In this document: positions 41,196 through 43,654 of the stretch, one piece after another | Numbering within the stretch: the first letter of the stretch is position 1 | How the letters are laid out: each line of letters begins with the position of its first letter | Made by a program: the position numbers and the translations under genes | Assembly (NCBI GenBank): GCA_002347475.1 | Contig: DDXI01000062.1 | Coordinates: 1-43,654, forward strand | Length of the DNA: 43,654 nucleotides | Source of the DNA: Peptococcaceae bacterium UBA2264 | GTDB lineage: Bacteria; Bacillota; Desulfitobacteriia; Desulfitobacteriales; Desulfitobacteriaceae | Reading direction: 5' to 3' | The notes under the pieces: model-generated | What the model was told of the DNA's origin: nothing | Seen by the model: only the letters and a program-made list of their open reading frames with translations | Database searches by the model: none

Positions 41196-41222
41196 AGAAA
41201 ACACCTCCTTAAGAATCGTCCC

Positions 41223-41969
41223 TTAAATTGTCCATTGTTCATGGATAATACCTGCCAGATACCAGGTCGTCCCGGCTTGTTCAAAAACGAGCTTCAGGCT
41301 TTCCCAGTCCATACCCTCGTATTGCTGAACAAAACCGGGAAAATGATACTCCAGCACTTGGCCCTGGGGATAGGCCATGGTAATATTATTGATCATATTG
41401 CCCCGCTGGAAAACCTGATTAAAAAAAATCTGCGGGGCAGCCAGGAAATTTTTATCGTAAATAAATTGCGCATGGTACTCACTGAAGGTTAACTGGATAG
41501 GTTGGCCGGAACCGTCATATTTCCCCCAATTATAGGCTGTACTGCTGCTGAACAAACCGGGGAGATCGGCCCCAGGAAAAACCAGATCTTTAGCTGTATT
41601 GATGTAGGTATAGGGAGTAAAACGCAGACCCTTTTGGGGATGAACATACTTGCTTACTTCAGCCAGGTCTTTATTTTTCAAAGCTAGCAGAATCTTATCC
41701 GCTTTTTCCTGAATAATAACCCTCTTTTCACGGCTGGCTGGAGTTGGTGTTTGCGGTGCTAAATTTTGTAATTCATTATCCAGCTCATCAATTTTAGCTT
41801 TCAAACCTGTTACTTCCAGGTTTAGCTCCTCAATTTCCGCAATCTTAACCTGCAGACTTGACTGTAACAGTTCCTGCTGCCAAAAATAGACAGCACCACC
41901 TGAGAGCAGGGCTGCAAGAACGGCGATGACAACTGCAAGTGATATTGAGATATTTCTGGTTTTATCCAC
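41223..41969 (-). CDS. Uncharacterised membrane-anchored protein with coiled coil and conserved C-terminal domain
   Basis: 248 residues from GTG 41969 (AGAGG eight bases upstream; a GTG at 41978 lies on that site). A membrane anchor (about 7-30), a coiled coil (about 32-68, rich in Leu, Glu, Lys), a short Pro/Thr linker, then an outside domain (about 75-248) with VSKYVHPQKGLRFTPYTYI, NWGKYDGSGQPIQLTFSEY, GNMINNITMAYP and YHFPGFVQQYEGMDWESLKL. The same domain pattern recurs in exported Firmicute proteins, but I know no function. Follows the Fe-S genes by 75 bases. Confidence 0.7.
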   Translation of the reverse strand: MDKTRNISISLAVVIAVLAALLSGGAVYFWQQELLQSSLQVKIAEIEELNLEVTGLKAKIDELDNELQNLAPQTPTPASREKRVIIQEKADKILLALKNKDLAEVSKYVHPQKGLRFTPYTYINTAKDLVFPGADLPGLFSSSTAYNWGKYDGSGQPIQLTFSEYHAQFIYDKNFLAAPQIFFNQVFQRGNMINNITMAYPQGQVLEYHFPGFVQQYEGMDWESLKLVFEQAGTTWYLAGIIHEQWTI

Positions 41970-41991
41970 AGCCAACACCTCTCTTATAAAA

Positions 41992-42024
41992 AGCCGGCTA
42001 AAGATAACCTCACTTCAGTCGGCT
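41992..42024 (-). terminator. Possible terminator after the IscU-DUF59 gene
   Basis: On the minus strand AGCCG (42020-42024) pairs with CGGCT (41992-41996), followed by TTTT. The stem is short and the loop long (23 bases), so this is weak. Confidence 0.3.
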
Positions 42025-42044
42025 CAGTTGGCATTTATTATCAG

Positions 42045-42680
42045 CTATTGGGCAAATTCAATAAATACTTCTTTCACATCCCACAAATTTTCTATTCTTT
42101 CCCTGGCTTCTTCCTTGATAGAAGCTGCAAACTGATGGTTCTCGGGCAGATCAATAACCACCCGGACCACGCCGTCTTTTACTTCTACTTCCTTGACCAG
42201 ATTTGTAGCCACCATATCCAGCCCTTTCATAGGATTCATCACTCTTCTCAGTCTTTTCCGGATGACTTCCTCTGTGGTCGCTTCCCTGTTGACCTCCAGG
42301 CCATGTTTTTCTTCGTAATTCTGGATAGCCCCCCTTAAGCCTTCCACCGCCAGGACTGAGCAGTGGGCCTTGATGGGTGGCAGCCCTCCCAAAGCCTGGG
42401 AAGCCTCTTTCCAGCTTATTTTTTTAGCCTCTTCCAGTGTTTTGCCTTTCGCCAGCTCTGTAATTATGGAGCCTGTGGCAATATTGGAGGCACAGCCATA
42501 GGATTCAAACTTGATATCCGTTATTTTCTTCGTTTCCGGATCGACATTAATATAGACTGAAACCATATCTCCGCAGGCCGGGCTGCCTTCTGTGGCTTTA
42601 CCATCAGGATTTTCCAGGGTGCCGACATTACGGGGATTGCGGAAATGTTCCAGGACAATATCATTATAGGGAAATGTCAT
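42045..42680 (-). CDS. IscU/NifU-type Fe-S scaffold fused to a DUF59/MIP18-like domain
   Basis: 211 residues. Residues about 1-125 are an IscU/NifU-N scaffold: PYNDIVLEHFRNPRNVGTLE, and the three cluster cysteines in SPACGD, YGCASN and AHCSVLA. About 140-211 resembles DUF59/MIP18-like Fe-S assembly domains: RVMNPMKGLDMVATNLVKEV, VKDGVVRVVIDLP and ENLWDVKEVFIEF. It assembles [2Fe-2S] or [4Fe-4S] clusters; the second domain probably helps transfer them. ATG 42680 begins one base after the stop of the desulfurase-like gene, with its GGAGG site inside that gene, so the two are coupled. The usual IscU LPPVK region reads LPPIK. Confidence 0.88.
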   Translation of the reverse strand: MTFPYNDIVLEHFRNPRNVGTLENPDGKATEGSPACGDMVSVYINVDPETKKITDIKFESYGCASNIATGSIITELAKGKTLEEAKKISWKEASQALGGLPPIKAHCSVLAVEGLRGAIQNYEEKHGLEVNREATTEEVIRKRLRRVMNPMKGLDMVATNLVKEVEVKDGVVRVVIDLPENHQFAASIKEEARERIENLWDVKEVFIEFAQ

Positions 42681-42681
42681 T

Positions 42682-43654
42682 TTACACACCTCCTGTTTTG
42701 CCTAAAGGACTGATTTCTCTCAGATTGGCTATAACCTTGGCTAGGGTAGAGACAACAAATTCTATTTCCTCCATGGTATTATAGCGACCCAGGGTAAAAC
42801 GAATGGAACCGTGGGCTCTTTCATGGTCACCGCCTAGAGCCATGATCACATGGCTGGCTTCCAGGGAGCGGCTAAAGCAGGAAGAACCCGTACTGACGGC
42901 AATTCCGTACATATCCAGATGCAGGGTGATCGATTCTCCTTCAACATAGTGAAAGGTTATATTGGCATTTTGGGGCAGCCTCTTTTCCGGATGCCCATTC
43001 AAAGTAACATGAGGAATTTCTGCTAATAGCGAAGCAATCAGTTTATCGCGCATAGCTTGAAGCCGGGCGTTTTCTGCGGCAGTTACCAGTTCCACAGCTC
43101 TGGCAAAACCCACAGCTCCCGGAATATTTTCAATTCCTGCTCTGAGGTCAAATTCCTGATAGCCACCGTCCGTTATTTTGACAATCGGCGTGCCTTTGCG
43201 AATATAAAGCCCGCCGATACCCTTGGGACCGTGGATGGTATGGGCAGACACGGTTACCAAATCTACGTGAATATTCCTGACATCCAAAGGAATCCTGGTG
43301 AAGGTATGGGTAGCGTCTGTGTGGAAAAGAATGTCTCTGGCCTTACAGAGAATGCCGATTGCTGCGATATCCTGGATTGTACCGATTTCCTGATTCCCAT
43401 GCTGGATGGAAACCAGAATGGTATTAGGGCGCATGTATTTTTTCAGCTGCTCGATCTTGACCAGGCCATATTCATCCACCTCAACATAATCCAGATCAAA
43501 GCCCTGTTTTTCCAGGGCTTTGGCACTGTGAAGAACCGGAAAATCTTCAATTGCTGAGACAATAATATGGTTGCCTTTTTTGATGCTCAGTATCCTGGCA
43601 ACGCCCTTCAAAGCCAGGTTGCTTGATTCTGTATTGCCGGAAGTAAAGATAAAT
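42682..43654 (-). CDS. Cysteine desulfurase-like protein (NifS/IscS fold) lacking the PLP lysine; 5' end outside window
   Basis: Partial; 323 residues visible. It aligns with NifS/IscS throughout: FTSGNTESSNLAL at the window edge, QHGNQEIGTIQDI, LFHTDATHTFTRIPLDV, VSAHTIHGPKGIGGLYI, DLRAGIENIPGAVGF, and STGSSCFSRSLEASHVI with the catalytic loop cysteine. Four PLP-site positions are changed. The PLP lysine (SAHK/SGHK in the family) is Thr (codon 43237-43239). The stacking His of SAIEHP is Asp (SAIEDF). NNE is NQE. The Gln of DAVQ is His. The PLP-phosphate Asp (HTDA) and catalytic Cys remain. No frameshift or stop: the protein looks selected, not decayed. Desulfurase activity is unlikely; a structural or cysteine-donating partner of the adjacent IscU-DUF59 is likely. 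Confidence 0.88.
   Translation of the reverse strand, partial: FIFTSGNTESSNLALKGVARILSIKKGNHIIVSAIEDFPVLHSAKALEKQGFDLDYVEVDEYGLVKIEQLKKYMRPNTILVSIQHGNQEIGTIQDIAAIGILCKARDILFHTDATHTFTRIPLDVRNIHVDLVTVSAHTIHGPKGIGGLYIRKGTPIVKITDGGYQEFDLRAGIENIPGAVGFARAVELVTAAENARLQAMRDKLIASLLAEIPHVTLNGHPEKRLPQNANITFHYVEGESITLHLDMYGIAVSTGSSCFSRSLEASHVIMALGGDHERAHGSIRFTLGRYNTMEEIEFVVSTLAKVIANLREISPLGKTGGV

Overview
The window reads as a chromosomal segment of a Gram-positive anaerobe of the class Clostridia, probably Peptococcaceae-like (Desulfitobacterium/Desulfotomaculum relatives). This rests on gene order and content: RemA, YicC, LL-diaminopimelate aminotransferase, a YugP-type zinc peptidase, KhtTU, RqcH, an FHA/FHA/PP2C/SEDS/PBP cell-wall cluster, strong AGGAGG ribosome sites and frequent GTG/TTG starts. 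The genus is an inference. No rRNA, tRNA, CRISPR array or intact transposon was seen.

Region 1 (1-16.9 kb, all minus strand) is housekeeping. In transcription order: dapL; yicC-remA-gmk-rpoZ-coaBC-metK, ending at a clear terminator; priA-def-fmt; the zinc peptidase-rsmB-rlmN-fhaA-fhaB-PP2C-FtsW/RodA-PBP run, which leaves the window at its left edge. Overlaps and ribosome sites inside upstream genes indicate translational coupling. The last five genes follow the fhaA-fhaB-pstP-rodA-pbpA order known from Actinobacteria.

Region 2 (16.9-19.0 kb) is an accessory insertion between dapL and dapF. It holds a decayed tyrosine recombinase, a two-repeat membrane-anchored surface protein, a small orphan gene with its own promoter, a 22-bp perfect inverted repeat and an 11-bp tandem repeat.

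Region 3 (19.0-32.4 kb) holds dapF and rqcH (divergent), an AAA/CYTH fusion, the KhtTU K+/H+ antiporter, a SIMPL protein, an unknown gene paired with a PrsW-like protease, a very unusual 963-aa flippase-TPR-kinase fusion, and uridine kinase.

Region 4 (32.7-39.7 kb) is envelope and transport: a BtuFCD-like uptake system whose ATPase carries an extra C-terminal domain, an M15 peptidase behind what I read as a c-di-GMP-I (GEMM) riboswitch with a terminator/antiterminator platform, a cell-wall-binding repeat protein and a metallo-hydrolase.

Region 5 (39.9-43.65 kb) holds a lipoprotein serpin, an uncharacterised membrane-anchored protein, and an Fe-S pair: an IscU-DUF59 fusion preceded by a cysteine-desulfurase-like protein that has lost the PLP-binding lysine but kept the catalytic cysteine. 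The strongest leads are the lysine-less desulfurase with its fused scaffold, the c-di-GMP riboswitch, and the flippase-TPR-kinase fusion.
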